Of a stretch of 64,000 bases of DNA, positions 1 through 9,376 are shown piece after piece (position 1 is the first letter of the stretch; each line of letters starts with the position of its first letter). The notes below the pieces were generated by a model, which was not told the origin of the DNA, did not search any database, and worked only from the letters and a program-made list of their open reading frames with translations. The position numbers and the translations under genes were made by a program. The stretch comes from Cohnella nanjingensis (GTDB lineage Bacteria; Bacillota; Bacilli; Paenibacillales; Paenibacillaceae), in the NCBI RefSeq assembly GCF_014212125.1, contig NZ_JACJVP010000001.1, positions 230,546 to 294,545 of the forward strand. The letters run 5' to 3'.

Positions 1-2023
1 GGATCGTCTCGAGCGACGGCTGGCGGCGAATCTCCCTTGCGGTCGCCACGCCGTCCAGGCCGGGCATATGTAGGTCCATGAGGATCAAGTCGTACGGGCG
101 CTCGGTCAGCCGCTCCAGCGCTTCCAAGCCGGAGTCGGCCGTCTCGACATGGCATCCTTGATTCAGCAGCATGCGTATCGCGACAGCCCGGTTGATCTCG
201 TGATCTTCGACGAGCAGCACGCTTCCCGACAGGGGATGCATGTCCGCAGGCGCTTCCGCGAAGACTTCGCGCTCCGGCCATTCCTGCATCCAATGCGGCT
301 TCATCAGCTTCATCAAGGCGCGGTACAGGCTGAGCTTACCGGCGGGCTTGACGATGACGGCGGCGGGCTGGAGCGATTCGGGAAGACGATGCAGCGTCCG
401 GCGGCCGAACAGGTTCGTATAGGCGACAAGCGCGATGCCGCGCTCGTCGCAGGCGCGCTTCCACTTGTACCAGGCGGCGAACCCGGCCATCTCGTTCGCT
501 TCCATATCCACCAGGATCAAGTCGTACGCCGGATCGCCGGCGTACCCGCCGAAAGCGTCTTCCCAGACGGCGGCGCCTGCCGCTTCGCAGAAGGAGGAGA
601 GCGAGGCGACCGTCTGCGCCCTTAAGCTCTCCTCGTCATGAATAAACAATACTTTGCAAGGCAGAAAAGCCAACGGCTCGCTCGACGTCTCGTCCTTCAT
701 CAGCGGCACGACGATTCGGAAAGTCGTACCGACGCCGGGCACGCTACGCTCCGTTATGCTTCCCCCCATCCGTTCGACGATCTTCTTCGTAATGACGAGT
801 CCGAGCCCGGTGCCGCCGTACTGCCGGCTGATCGCCGGATCCGCCTGCCTGTAAGGCTCGTACAGATGCATGAGCTGCTGCTCCGTCATCCCGATGCCGG
901 TATCGCGGACCTCGAAGGAGAGGATAGACCGGTCTCCGGCATTGTCTTCGAGCGCGACGGTGAGCTCGATCATGCCCTTGGCGGTGAATTTTACGGCGTT
1001 GCCGACGAGGTTCGCGAGCGCTTGTTCCAGCAGGCGACCGTCCCCGATCAGCAGCTCGGGAATATTCGGGTCGACGTGAATCCGCAAGTCCAGGGGCTTC
1101 GCCCCTAGCAGCAGCCGCATGGTGCGTTCGAGCTTCAACATCCATGCGTCGAACGGAAAGGGGAAGCTCTCGACGGCGGGGCGGTCCGCTTCGAGCTTGG
1201 ACAAGTCCAACATGTCGTTCAAGGTCTGCAGCAGACCGCTCGAGGACTGCTCGATCTGGTCGATGTATTCCCGATGCAGCGGGGACAACTCCGCGCGGTC
1301 CACCAGCCTCGCCAAGCCGATGACGGCATGCAGCGGCGTGCGGATCTCGTGACCGGCCCAGGCGAGGAATTCGCTCTTGTCCGCGTGCATCTTGTCCGCA
1401 TGCTCCTTGGCGAGCCGAAGATCCGTCTGGGTCATCCGCTGCTCGGTCACGTCCCGCGCGATCGCGGAGTAGTACAGACCCGGCACATCGGCCGAACGAT
1501 GCGCGACCACGACGATCGACGCCGCGAACGCTTGTCCCTCGCCCGTAACAAGGTTCATCTCGCAGGTCCAATGGCCCTGATCCGCGGCGATCCGCAACCC
1601 TTCGGACAGCATCCCGCGGTCCTCTTCGGGGATGTACCGGATCAGATTCAGGTAAGGCTCCGCGAGCGCCGGAATCTCCAGCAAGCGCATTCCCGCCCGG
1701 TTCATGAAGCAGATGCGGCACCCTTTGTCGAAGGAGACGATCAGATCCTGCGCCGACTCCACCATCTCGTCGATGCGGGCGTTCGTCCGCTCTAAATCGC
1801 GCAGCTTCATCTCCAACGGAGCCGTATTGCGCTTCAGCCAATAGAAAAGCAGCAAGGACAACCCGACCTCCGCGAGCAGCGTGAACGCGATCGCCACGAT
1901 CAGGCTCCCCACCGGGTCGCCCTCCATGCATCGCCGTCCGACCTCCAGGCCGATCATAAATATCAGCAGGGCGGTGACGGGCACGAGAATCGCCATCATT
2001 GTAATGCGAAGTGAACGCGTCAT
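1..2023 (-). CDS. Hybrid sensor histidine kinase/response regulator (3' end outside window)
   Basis: The reading frame is open from an ATG at 2023 (AGGGAGG-type RBS at about 2031-2037) to the window edge, giving about 674 visible residues. Two hydrophobic segments (about residues 7-27 and 37-58) are followed by a PAS-like region (about 75-190). A HisKA domain carries the phospho-acceptor in GHEIRTPLH (His about 225). An HATPase_c domain follows, with N, G1 (DTGIGM) and G2 (GTGLGL) boxes, then a degenerate receiver-like domain, then a true receiver with LLVEDHEIN and the acceptor Asp in LILMDLHMPG (about 650). It is a membrane-bound phosphorelay kinase; the signal and partner are unknown. It is divergent from the chemotaxis receptor at 2170. 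The receiver C-terminus, and any Hpt domain, lie beyond position 1. Confidence 0.9.
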   Translation of the reverse strand, partial: MTRSLRITMMAILVPVTALLIFMIGLEVGRRCMEGDPVGSLIVAIAFTLLAEVGLSLLLFYWLKRNTAPLEMKLRDLERTNARIDEMVESAQDLIVSFDKGCRICFMNRAGMRLLEIPALAEPYLNLIRYIPEEDRGMLSEGLRIAADQGHWTCEMNLVTGEGQAFAASIVVVAHRSADVPGLYYSAIARDVTEQRMTQTDLRLAKEHADKMHADKSEFLAWAGHEIRTPLHAVIGLARLVDRAELSPLHREYIDQIEQSSSGLLQTLNDMLDLSKLEADRPAVESFPFPFDAWMLKLERTMRLLLGAKPLDLRIHVDPNIPELLIGDGRLLEQALANLVGNAVKFTAKGMIELTVALEDNAGDRSILSFEVRDTGIGMTEQQLMHLYEPYRQADPAISRQYGGTGLGLVITKKIVERMGGSITERSVPGVGTTFRIVVPLMKDETSSEPLAFLPCKVLFIHDEESLRAQTVASLSSFCEAAGAAVWEDAFGGYAGDPAYDLILVDMEANEMAGFAAWYKWKRACDERGIALVAYTNLFGRRTLHRLPESLQPAAVIVKPAGKLSLYRALMKLMKPHWMQEWPEREVFAEAPADMHPLSGSVLLVEDHEINRAVAIRMLLNQGCHVETADSGLEALERLTERPYDLILMDLHMPGLDGVATAREIRRQPSLETI

Positions 2024-2169
2024 GCAAATCCTCCCTGGTAATTGTGAGAGAAACTAACAATCCGATAATAAAATCATAGGTAAAAGATTTAACGGTTGTC
2101 CTATATCATAACGGAAGAGCATCGATAGCAACAGCGATCAGGGCCTAAACTAGGGGAGGAAATAGGTGG

Positions 2170-3861
2170 ATGAAATGGACGGTCAAGCATAAATTGCTTG
2201 GAACGTTCGTCGTCGTGCTTGTGGCGATGACCGTGTTAGGCTACCTCGGCCTAGCGAATATTAAGACCCTGAGAGACAACGGCAAGGACGTCGCGAACGA
2301 TTGGCTGCTTGGCGTCGAGACGATCAATTCGGTCAAGATCGGAACCAGCGAGTTCCTGAACAATCATTATCAATCGCTGCTGCAATCCGACGCGGCCGCG
2401 AAGAAGAAGTTCGAAGATCAAAAGGAAGCTTTGATCCCGGAGATCGAAAAAAACGTGCAGAACTATGAGCGAACCGTATCGGATAGCGAAGACCGGAACA
2501 ATTACAATCAATTGCGCAGCGCATGGGATCGCTTCGCCAAGGATTTCGACATCGTGACGAACAAACCGCAATCGGCGGAAGCGAAGGCGGCGAATCAAGA
2601 TATCGCGAACGCGTTCGCGACGATGCAGAAGATGACCGACACGATGATCGCATTCAATCATAACGGGTCCTTGCGCAGCGTCCAAGACAGCGAATCGCTG
2701 TACAAGAAGAGCATGTCGGCGGTGTTCTATCTCGGCGTCGGATTCGTCCTCCTCCTGATCGCGATCGCATGGGTGCTCATACGGAATATCACGATCCCGC
2801 TGAAGGCCGCGACGTTCGCCCTCCATCAGATCGCCGCCGGCAATCTGTCGATCGAAAGGATTCAAATCAAGCGAAAAGACGAGTTCGGCGAACTTCTCGT
2901 CTCCGTGAACGGAACGGTGCAGCATCTTCGCCATTCGGTCCAGCAGATGCAGGACAGCGCGGGCATGGTCGCTTCGTCGGCCGAACAGTTGAACGCCAGC
3001 TCCGACCAGAATGCCGGCGCCGCTCAGCAGGTGGCGCATGCCATCTCCGAAGTGGCGGCCAATTCGGAGCGGCAGGCTACGACGGCGGGCGAGTGCGACC
3101 GCGTCATCGAAGAGATGGCCGACGGGGTTCAGCGGATCGCCGAGACGACGTCGGAGGTCGCGGATTTGTCGGCGCATGCCGCCTCGTCCGCCCGGGAAGG
3201 CGCGGTTCGCATCCGTGAAGCGTCCGGCAAGATATCGTCCCTATACCAGGCTATCGAGGAGGCCGGCGCCAAAGTCCGGCAGCTCGAATCGCAATCGCAT
3301 CAGATCGGCGAGATCTCGGGCTTGATCGGCGAGATCGCCGCCCAGACGCACCTGCTCGCGCTGAACGCGGCGATCGAAGCCGCGCGGGCGGGCGAGCACG
3401 GCTCCGGCTTCGCCGTCGTGGCCGGCGAAGTACGCAAGCTCGCCACCCAGACGGACGAATCCGTCCGCGGCATCGGCGATCTGATCGCCACGATCCGGCA
3501 GCATATGGGCCATGCGGCCGAGATGATGCAGTCGGGGCTTGCGGAAGTCCAAGAAGGGGTGGAAGCCGTGACGGAGGCGGAACGTGCGTTCGAAGTGATC
3601 GTAGGCGCATCTGCCGACGTCTCCTCCCGTGTCCAAGAAGCGGCCGCGGCCGCCGAACAACTGGCCGCAAGCTCGGAGGAAGTGGCGGCGTCCGTCGCGA
3701 ACATGGGGCATATGGCGACCCGCACCGCCTCGATGTCGCAGCAAGTGGCCGCTTCGACCGAAGAGCAGCTCGCCTCGAGCGAAGAGATTGCCGCTTCCTC
3801 CCTCATGCTGTCCAAAGTGGCGGAAGAACTACAGGAGATGGTGAAGACGTTCAAGTTGTGA
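2170..3861 (+). CDS. Methyl-accepting chemotaxis protein
   Basis: A 563-residue transmembrane chemoreceptor. TM1 lies at about residues 9-28, an extracellular four-helix-bundle-like sensor at about 30-180, TM2 at about 182-204, then a HAMP domain and a long coiled-coil signalling domain. The conserved hairpin tip reads [22 protein letters not shown], the surface that binds CheA/CheW. There are many Ala/Ser/Glu heptads on both sides, typical of methylation helices. The start is the ATG after GGGGAGGAAATAGGTGG. The small LuxR-type gene at 3903 follows within about 40 bases and is probably cotranscribed. The ligand cannot be read from the sequence. Confidence 0.95.
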   Translation: MKWTVKHKLLGTFVVVLVAMTVLGYLGLANIKTLRDNGKDVANDWLLGVETINSVKIGTSEFLNNHYQSLLQSDAAAKKKFEDQKEALIPEIEKNVQNYERTVSDSEDRNNYNQLRSAWDRFAKDFDIVTNKPQSAEAKAANQDIANAFATMQKMTDTMIAFNHNGSLRSVQDSESLYKKSMSAVFYLGVGFVLLLIAIAWVLIRNITIPLKAATFALHQIAAGNLSIERIQIKRKDEFGELLVSVNGTVQHLRHSVQQMQDSAGMVASSAEQLNASSDQNAGAAQQVAHAISEVAANSERQATTAGECDRVIEEMADGVQRIAETTSEVADLSAHAASSAREGAVRIREASGKISSLYQAIEEAGAKVRQLESQSHQIGEISGLIGEIAAQTHLLALNAAIEAARAGEHGSGFAVVAGEVRKLATQTDESVRGIGDLIATIRQHMGHAAEMMQSGLAEVQEGVEAVTEAERAFEVIVGASADVSSRVQEAAAAAEQLAASSEEVAASVANMGHMATRTASMSQQVAASTEEQLASSEEIAASSLMLSKVAEELQEMVKTFKL

Positions 3862-3902
3862 TTTTTGCGGGAACGAAACGGATGGAAGGAGGGAAGTGAA
3901 TC

Positions 3903-4214
3903 GTGATCTCAATCGACAAGCCGATCCGGACGCTGCCGTTCGAGCCTTCGGAAGCTTCGCTGACGATGATGAGCCCGATATTCGTCTCTTTTGCCAAACG
4001 GTACAAGCTGACGACCCGAGAGTCGCAGGTCATGAAGATTCTCGTGCTGGAGGGCAAGCGCAACGACGATATCGCGAGCATGCTGTTCATCTCGCCCAAG
4101 ACGCTCAAAAATCATTTGGCGTTCATGATGCGCAAGACCGGAACCAGTTCCGCGCGCGGACTTATTTCCTTGTTCTTCAAACATGCGATGCATATGCTGC
4201 TCCCCTCCGTTTAG
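3903..4214 (+). CDS. Small LuxR-type helix-turn-helix protein
   Basis: A 103-residue protein with a GTG start after GGAAGGAGGG. Residues about 38-95 form a GerE/LuxR DNA-binding domain: TRESQVMKIL, then DDIASMLFISPKTLKNHLAFMMRKTG, with the recognition helix at SPKTLKNHL. There is no receiver or autoinducer domain, so it is a stand-alone GerE-type regulator; about 35 N-terminal residues have no recognisable domain. It directly follows the chemoreceptor and its stop codon sits inside the loop of the terminator hairpin at 4200-4222. A truncated response regulator is possible, but the good RBS argues for a functional short gene. Confidence 0.85.
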   Translation: MISIDKPIRTLPFEPSEASLTMMSPIFVSFAKRYKLTTRESQVMKILVLEGKRNDDIASMLFISPKTLKNHLAFMMRKTGTSSARGLISLFFKHAMHMLLPSV

Positions 4215-4228
4215 AAGGGGAGTTTTTT
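4200..4228 (+). terminator. Rho-independent terminator of the MCP/LuxR unit
   Basis: CTCCCCT pairs with AGGGGAG across a short loop, followed by a run of six T. The stop codon of the LuxR-type gene lies inside the hairpin. Confidence 0.8.
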
Positions 4229-4240
4229 ATGCGGTATGCC

Positions 4241-4270
4241 GCTCCCCTCCGTTTTGGAGGGGAGTTTTTT
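4241..4270. terminator. Second, near-duplicate terminator hairpin
   Basis: GCTCCCCTCC pairs with GGAGGGGAG and is followed by TTTTTT. It repeats the hairpin at 4200-4228 about 41 bases downstream, with TATGCGG-like sequence after each, so it looks like a local duplication. It separates the + strand unit from the convergent kinase gene. Confidence 0.75.
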
Positions 4271-4291
4271 GATGCGGGATGGCGAGGTTGC

Positions 4292-5743
4292 TTAGGAGAG
4301 GGGATCGGCGGGCGTCTGCTTCTGCGGGAGGACGACGACGAACGACGTGCCTGCGCCGGGCTCGCTGCGGACGTCGATGCGGCCTTGGTGCATCTGCACG
4401 ATCTTGTGGACGATCGACAGTCCGAGGCCGCTGCCGCCGGATGTCCGGTTCCGCGATCTGTCCGCTTTGTAGAACCGCTCGAACAGATGGGGGAGATCCT
4501 CCGGCGAGACGCCGATGCCCGTATCGGAGAAGACGATCTCCGCCTCTTCTTCGGTCAAGGTCAAAGAGATGGTAATCGTGCCGCCCTGCGGCGTGAACTT
4601 GATGCTGTTGCTCAGCAGGTTGATCCAGACTTGGTTCAGCAGCTCCTCGTCGGCTTCGATCGAGGCGTCGGGCAGATGGATATCCATCTCGATCTGCTTG
4701 TCGACCCATTGCGGTTCGCAGGAGAGCACGACCCGGCGGATCTGCCGGTCGAGACGGAACGGCTTCGGCTGGAAAGGATGATGCTTCGATTCGAGCGAGG
4801 TCAGCTTCAGGAGATTGTCGCTGAGCCGGGAGAGTCGGTCGCTCTCCGTCTCGATGATCTTCAAATAATATCTGCGCGTCTCTGTCGTGATCTCGTCCTG
4901 CTGGAGCGCTTGGGCGAATCCTTTGATCGACGTGAGCGGCGACTGGAACTCATGGGACACGTTGGAGATGAATTCTTGGCGCATCTGCTCCACCTGGCCG
5001 AGCTCCGCCGCCATCCGGTTCAGGTTCTGCACGATCGCATAGAATTCGCCCGCGAACCGCGGGTGCGCCTCGACGTTAATATTGAAGTCGCCCTTGGCCA
5101 TCCGCTGCATCGCGTCGATGATCGTCGTCATGACCTGGATTACCCGTCTCTCCGGCCTGAAGAAGAGGCGTGCGATCGTAATCGTCCATCCGAATAGGAA
5201 AAAAGCCAGCAGCAGCGTCACGTACTCGCGAATCGCCACGGGCAACGTCCAGAGGTGGTTGACGCCCCGCATGATCAGGTGGGCGATCGCCCACAGGATG
5301 GAGAAGCCGGCCAGAAAAGCGGCCATGCCGAACAAGATCTGCCATAAGGGCGGCTGCCTTCCGAAAGGATGCGCGCCACTCTGCTGCCGTTCGAGCAGTT
5401 GACGCTCCCGCCTGAGCGCGAGCCGCTGCCGCCAGGTCGGCTTCCGACCCGGGCCATGCGTTTCGTCACCGTGTTGCCGCATCTGGCGCTCATGCATCAG
5501 GTTCCAGTCATGCGGGGATCGTTCGGCAGGCATTCCTGGGCCGTACGGCCGCCCGTTCGGAGGCCTTCCTCGTTCAGGAGCAGGGGGGATCACCGGCCCC
5601 CTCCCGTGAGGCAGTCCTCTGCCGCGCGACGCTTCGCCGCCGTTCGGCCGTCCTCCATGGCGGCCCGGCCCTCCCTCTCGGGGATGGCCTCTGCCGAACG
5701 GCCATCCGCCTCCGCGCGGCCGCTCTCCGCGTCCGTCTTTCAC
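4292..5743 (-). CDS. Two-component sensor histidine kinase with Arg/Gly/Pro-rich N-terminus
   Basis: A 483-residue kinase whose GTG start overlaps the stop of the response regulator (GTGA, 4 bases), so the two are cotranscribed. The first about 130 residues are unusually rich in Gly, Arg, Pro and His. Two TM helices follow (about 135-155 and 165-190) with almost no external loop, then HAMP, HisKA with SHEFQSPLTSIKG (phospho-acceptor His) and HATPase_c with DTGIGV and GSGLGLSIV. The short loop suggests sensing within the membrane or by a partner such as the adjacent ABC exporter. Such kinases often control drug or envelope stress; that role is inferred only. Confidence 0.93.
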   Translation of the reverse strand: MKDGRGERPRGGGWPFGRGHPREGGPGRHGGRPNGGEASRGRGLPHGRGPVIPPAPERGRPPNGRPYGPGMPAERSPHDWNLMHERQMRQHGDETHGPGRKPTWRQRLALRRERQLLERQQSGAHPFGRQPPLWQILFGMAAFLAGFSILWAIAHLIMRGVNHLWTLPVAIREYVTLLLAFFLFGWTITIARLFFRPERRVIQVMTTIIDAMQRMAKGDFNINVEAHPRFAGEFYAIVQNLNRMAAELGQVEQMRQEFISNVSHEFQSPLTSIKGFAQALQQDEITTETRRYYLKIIETESDRLSRLSDNLLKLTSLESKHHPFQPKPFRLDRQIRRVVLSCEPQWVDKQIEMDIHLPDASIEADEELLNQVWINLLSNSIKFTPQGGTITISLTLTEEEAEIVFSDTGIGVSPEDLPHLFERFYKADRSRNRTSGGSGLGLSIVHKIVQMHQGRIDVRSEPGAGTSFVVVLPQKQTPADPLS

Positions 5744-6414
5744 GCGAGTCCCTCCAATCGGTAGCCGAGTCCGCGAATTGTCGTGATCCGGAATCCGAAC
5801 TCGGGTTCGGGGAACCTTTCGCGCAGCCTGCGGATATGGACGTCCACGGTACGTTCGTCGCCCTCATAGTCGTAGCCCCAGATCTGTTCGATGAGCTGCT
5901 CGCGCGAGAAGGTCTTGCCCGGATAGCTGGCAAGCTTGAACAGCAGCTCGAATTCCTTCAGCGGCAGCGTGTGCGATTGGCCGCCCGCCGTCAGTTCGTA
6001 GGTCTGCCGGTTCATCTGCACTTGCCCGAATTGGACGATCTGGGAGACGGTGATCTTGTAGCGCTTCAGCAGCGCTTTGACGCGCACGACGAGTTCCGCC
6101 GGCTCGAACGGCTTCACGAGATAGTCGTCGGTGCCGAGCTGGAAGCCCTTCACCTTCTGCGAAGTCTCTCCCTTGGCCGTCAGCATGAGCAGGGGGATAT
6201 CGTAATGCTCGCGTAGCTGCTTGCACAGCTCCCAACCGTCCATGTTCGGCATCATGACGTCGAGGATCGCCAGATCGATCTGTACGGACTCCATCAGCTT
6301 CAGCGCCTCGACGCCGTCGGAGGCCTCGCGAACGTCGAAGCCTTCGTTCACGAGGAAGAGCCGGACGAGCTCCCGGATATGGGGGTCGTCGTCCACGATA
6401 AGCAATCGGGTCAC
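5740..6414 (-). CDS. OmpR/PhoB-family response regulator
   Basis: 224 residues. The receiver domain (about 1-120) has the acidic pair DDD near residue 8-10, the acceptor Asp in AILDVMMPNMDG and the Lys in DYLVKPFEPAEL. The winged-helix Trans_reg_C domain (about 130-222) ends with the typical TVDVHIRRLRERF and TIRGLGYRLEG. The start is a GTG 8-10 bases after AAGGAGA. It is preceded at 13 bases by the ABC exporter gene and followed, with a 4-base overlap, by its kinase, so exporter, regulator and kinase form one unit. Confidence 0.95.
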   Translation of the reverse strand: MTRLLIVDDDPHIRELVRLFLVNEGFDVREASDGVEALKLMESVQIDLAILDVMMPNMDGWELCKQLREHYDIPLLMLTAKGETSQKVKGFQLGTDDYLVKPFEPAELVVRVKALLKRYKITVSQIVQFGQVQMNRQTYELTAGGQSHTLPLKEFELLFKLASYPGKTFSREQLIEQIWGYDYEGDERTVDVHIRRLRERFPEPEFGFRITTIRGLGYRLEGLA

Positions 6415-6427
6415 GGTTCATTCTCCT

Positions 6428-8224
6428 TCACTGGAAAGTAGGGATCTCTTCGTTCTGCGACGTCGGCATTCGGAGCTGCTGGTCCGCGAACTGGCGATAC
6501 AGCGCATGACTTCGGTACAGCTCCTCGTGCGTCCCGATCCCGGTAATCTCGCCTCGATCGAGAAAGACGATCTGGTCCGCGTCGACGACAGTCGACAGTC
6601 GGTGAGCGATGACGATCGTCGTCCGCCCCCGCATGAGCTTGCGCAACGCGTCCTGAACGGCGGCTTCGGATTGGCTGTCGAGGCTCGAAGTCGCCTCGTC
6701 CATCATGAGGATGCGCGGATCGCGCAGCAGCGCGCGGGCGATGCTGATCCGTTGGCGCTGGCCGCCGGACAGCTTCAGTCCCCGTTCGCCGACTTCCGTG
6801 AGGAAGCCTTCCGGCAGCTCGGAGATGAACGACTCGGCATTCGCCATGGCGGCCGCGCGGCGAAGCTCCGCTTCTCCGACCTCGCGGTCCAAGCCGTACG
6901 CGATATTGTCCCGGACGGTGCCGGCGACGAGCGGGCTCTCCTGGGAGACGTAGCCGATCAAGCTCCGCCATTCGGGCAGGCGGTATCCCGCGATCGCGTC
7001 GCCGCCGAACCGGATCGCGCCTTCGGTAGGCTCGTAATAGCGCTCCAGGAGGGAGAAGAGCGTCGTCTTGCCGCTGCCGCTCGGTCCGACCAGCGCCGTC
7101 ACCTTGCCCTGCGGAATCGCGAAGTCGACGTTCCGCAGGATCGGCTCCCCCTCGCCATAGGCGAAGCTGACGCGATCGATGCGGATATCCCGCTCCTCGC
7201 GAGGGACGGAACGGCCGGCTTGATGCTCTTCCTCGGGCTGCTCCAATAGGTCGATGAGACGCTCCGTCGCGCCGACCGCCTTCTGGAATTGGGTGAAGAA
7301 GGTCGTCAACTGACTGAGCGGGAAGACGATCTGGAGCAGGTAGAGCACGAAGGCCACGAGCTCGCCGGTCGAGATGCCGCCGGAGGAGACGCTCATGCCG
7401 CCGTAGCCGACGACGACGACGAGGAGGGCCATGATGACGATGGACATGAGCGGGGCGGTGATCGACGAGATGAGCCCTTCCTTCACGCCCAACCGGAACA
7501 GGCTCTGGATGCCGCGTCTGCCGCGTTCGTACTCGATCGGCTCGGCGCCGGACGACTTCACGAGCCGGACTTCCGACAGCACCTGGGCGAGCACGGTCGT
7601 GAAGCTCGCGTTCTCGTCCTGCATGGCGCGGGAGATCTTGATCATCGCGCGGCCCAGCGGGATGAGCGCGCCGACGGTGAGCGGTATCGCGACGAGCAGC
7701 AGGAGCGTCATCCGCCAATCGAGCACGAACAGCAGCACGATGGAGCCGACGATGGACAGGATGCTGGAGATAAGCGTGGAGAGATGCTCGCTGATGAGCG
7801 CTTTGACGATGCCGGTGTCGTTGGTCATCCGGCTGATCAGTTCGCCGGTCTGCTGCCGGTCGAACTGGGACACGGGCAGGTGCAGCAGCTTGCGCCACAA
7901 CCTGTCCCGCAGCCGGTAGACGACGCGCTGGCCGACCTTGTTCATCAGGTAGATGGCGGTTCCGCTCGCGGCGGCCTGCAGGAGGAACGCGCCGACGATC
8001 ATCGCGATCTGCAGCGGTTTGACGTCGCTGAAGGAGAAGCCGTCGACGAGGTTGCGGGTGATGAGCGGGATGAACAATCCCGCAGCCGCCGTGGCGAGAC
8101 TGAGCGCCAGCGCGAAGACGATGACGGGCATGGAAGGCTGGGTCTGGCGAATCAGCTTCAGGAACGGCCGCCATCTGGCGCCGGGGTTGGCTGCGGAGCG
8201 GGATGGGGCGGAAGCTTTGGACAT
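6428..8224 (-). CDS. ABC exporter, fused permease and ATPase (multidrug/lipid type)
   Basis: A 598-residue half-transporter. An N-terminal six-helix exporter membrane domain (about residues 20-320) is followed by a nucleotide-binding domain with Walker A GPSGSGKTT, signature LSGGQRQR, Walker B ILMMDEATSSLD and the switch His in IVIAHRLST. It would work as a homodimer exporting amphiphilic drugs or lipids (MsbA/LmrA/BmrA type); the substrate is not identifiable. It heads the exporter-OmpR-kinase operon. The ATG start at 8224 begins MSKASAPSR. Confidence 0.92.
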   Translation of the reverse strand: MSKASAPSRSAANPGARWRPFLKLIRQTQPSMPVIVFALALSLATAAAGLFIPLITRNLVDGFSFSDVKPLQIAMIVGAFLLQAAASGTAIYLMNKVGQRVVYRLRDRLWRKLLHLPVSQFDRQQTGELISRMTNDTGIVKALISEHLSTLISSILSIVGSIVLLFVLDWRMTLLLLVAIPLTVGALIPLGRAMIKISRAMQDENASFTTVLAQVLSEVRLVKSSGAEPIEYERGRRGIQSLFRLGVKEGLISSITAPLMSIVIMALLVVVVGYGGMSVSSGGISTGELVAFVLYLLQIVFPLSQLTTFFTQFQKAVGATERLIDLLEQPEEEHQAGRSVPREERDIRIDRVSFAYGEGEPILRNVDFAIPQGKVTALVGPSGSGKTTLFSLLERYYEPTEGAIRFGGDAIAGYRLPEWRSLIGYVSQESPLVAGTVRDNIAYGLDREVGEAELRRAAAMANAESFISELPEGFLTEVGERGLKLSGGQRQRISIARALLRDPRILMMDEATSSLDSQSEAAVQDALRKLMRGRTTIVIAHRLSTVVDADQIVFLDRGEITGIGTHEELYRSHALYRQFADQQLRMPTSQNEEIPTFQ

Positions 8225-8363
8225 GCGAATCCCTCATTTATATCGAATTTTGTCCGGAACCGGCGGATGAAATGTACGATCCTATCGTGCAGGATCAATG
8301 TGAACTGAATATGAACCGAATTATGCTACAATAACAATAAAAAAGAAAGGAGCGACGGAAGCG

Positions 8364-9353
8364 ATGCTGCCGGAAACGACGCCCGTCCGCGGCCGGTTCG
8401 CCCCGACCCCGTCCGGACGGCTCCATCTGGGCAACGCGGCCACCGCGCTGCTCGCCTGGCTGCAGATCCGCGCGGGGGGCGGGACGATGGCGCTGCGCAT
8501 GGAAGATCTGGACAAGCCGCGCTGCCGGCCGGAATCGGCGGCCGCGATCGCAGAAGAGCTGCGCTGGCTCGGCCTGGATTGGGACGAGGGGCCGGATATC
8601 GGCGGACCCTTCGGCCCGTACGCGCAGAGCGAGCGGCTCGATCGGTATGCGCGAGCGCTCGATGACCTCGGCCGCCAGGGGCTGCTTTATCCCTGTTACT
8701 GCAGCCGCGCGGATCTGCTGTCCGCGCCCAGCGCGCCGCACGGACTCGCCTCCGAAGGCCCGGCCTATGCCGGCGCCTGCCGCCGTCTGACGGCTGCCGA
8801 GCGCGAGGCGCGGGCGGCGGTCAAGACGCCTTCGCTGCGCTTCGCGCTGCCGGCCGATCGGTCCTTTCCCTTCGAGGACGGGATCGCCGGTCCGGTCCGT
8901 TATCCGCCTGGCGCCGGCGGCGACTTCGTCGTGAAGCGGGCGGACGGCATCGTCGGCTATCAGCTGGCCGTCGTCGCCGACGATATCGCCATGGGCGTGA
9001 CGGACGTCCTTCGCGGCTGGGATCTGCTCGATTCGACGCCGCGCCAATTGGCGCTGTACGAGGCGTTCGGCGCGATGCCGCCGAGATTCGCGCACGCGCC
9101 GCTGCTGCTCGGCCCGGACGGCGGCCGGCTGTCGAAGCGGCATGGCTCCGTCACCCTGTCGGGCTTGAGGGAGCTCGGCGTCGGCTCCCGCCGACTGGTC
9201 GGCTATCTGGCTTGGCTGACCGGCCTGACGGACCGTCCCGAACCCGCTTCGCCGGGGGAGCTCGTCGCCGGCTTTGACTTCGCCAGGATCGCGCACGAAT
9301 CGGTGCGACTGCCCGATGACTGGGTGTCCGCCTTGACCGCCGCCCGCACATGA
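8364..9353 (+). CDS. gluQ: Glutamyl-Q tRNA(Asp) synthetase
   Basis: 329 residues, matching the short GluRS-like enzymes that lack the anticodon-binding half. The class I signatures are GRLHLGNAA (HIGH motif) and LSKRHGS (KMSKS-like). The zinc-site pattern is CYC around residue 110 plus a later Tyr/Cys (YAGACR). The enzyme glutamylates the queuosine base of tRNA-Asp after ATP activation of glutamate. The ATG follows AAAGGAG. The stop overlaps an upstream ATG of the HD-domain gene, implying cotranscription. Confidence 0.93.
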   Translation: MLPETTPVRGRFAPTPSGRLHLGNAATALLAWLQIRAGGGTMALRMEDLDKPRCRPESAAAIAEELRWLGLDWDEGPDIGGPFGPYAQSERLDRYARALDDLGRQGLLYPCYCSRADLLSAPSAPHGLASEGPAYAGACRRLTAAEREARAAVKTPSLRFALPADRSFPFEDGIAGPVRYPPGAGGDFVVKRADGIVGYQLAVVADDIAMGVTDVLRGWDLLDSTPRQLALYEAFGAMPPRFAHAPLLLGPDGGRLSKRHGSVTLSGLRELGVGSRRLVGYLAWLTGLTDRPEPASPGELVAGFDFARIAHESVRLPDDWVSALTAART

Positions 9354-9376
9354 ATGGAATGTTAGGAGTGCAGAAG

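Noticed and set aside
744..2060. A 438-codon minus-strand frame over the kinase gene
   Set aside because: It is rich in Arg/Gly/Asp with no domain; the true frame encodes a hybrid kinase with clear His, G-box and receiver motifs and starts at 2023.
3896..5197. A 433-codon plus-strand frame
   Set aside because: It crosses terminators and runs antisense to a clear kinase gene with GC-rich shadow composition; no RBS or domain.
6411..8237. A 608-codon minus-strand frame
   Set aside because: It is the shifted shadow of the ABC exporter frame at 6428-8224, with Arg/Pro-rich nonsense composition.
7289..8308. A 339-codon plus-strand frame
   Set aside because: It is an Asp/Glu/Arg-rich antisense shadow of the ABC exporter gene.
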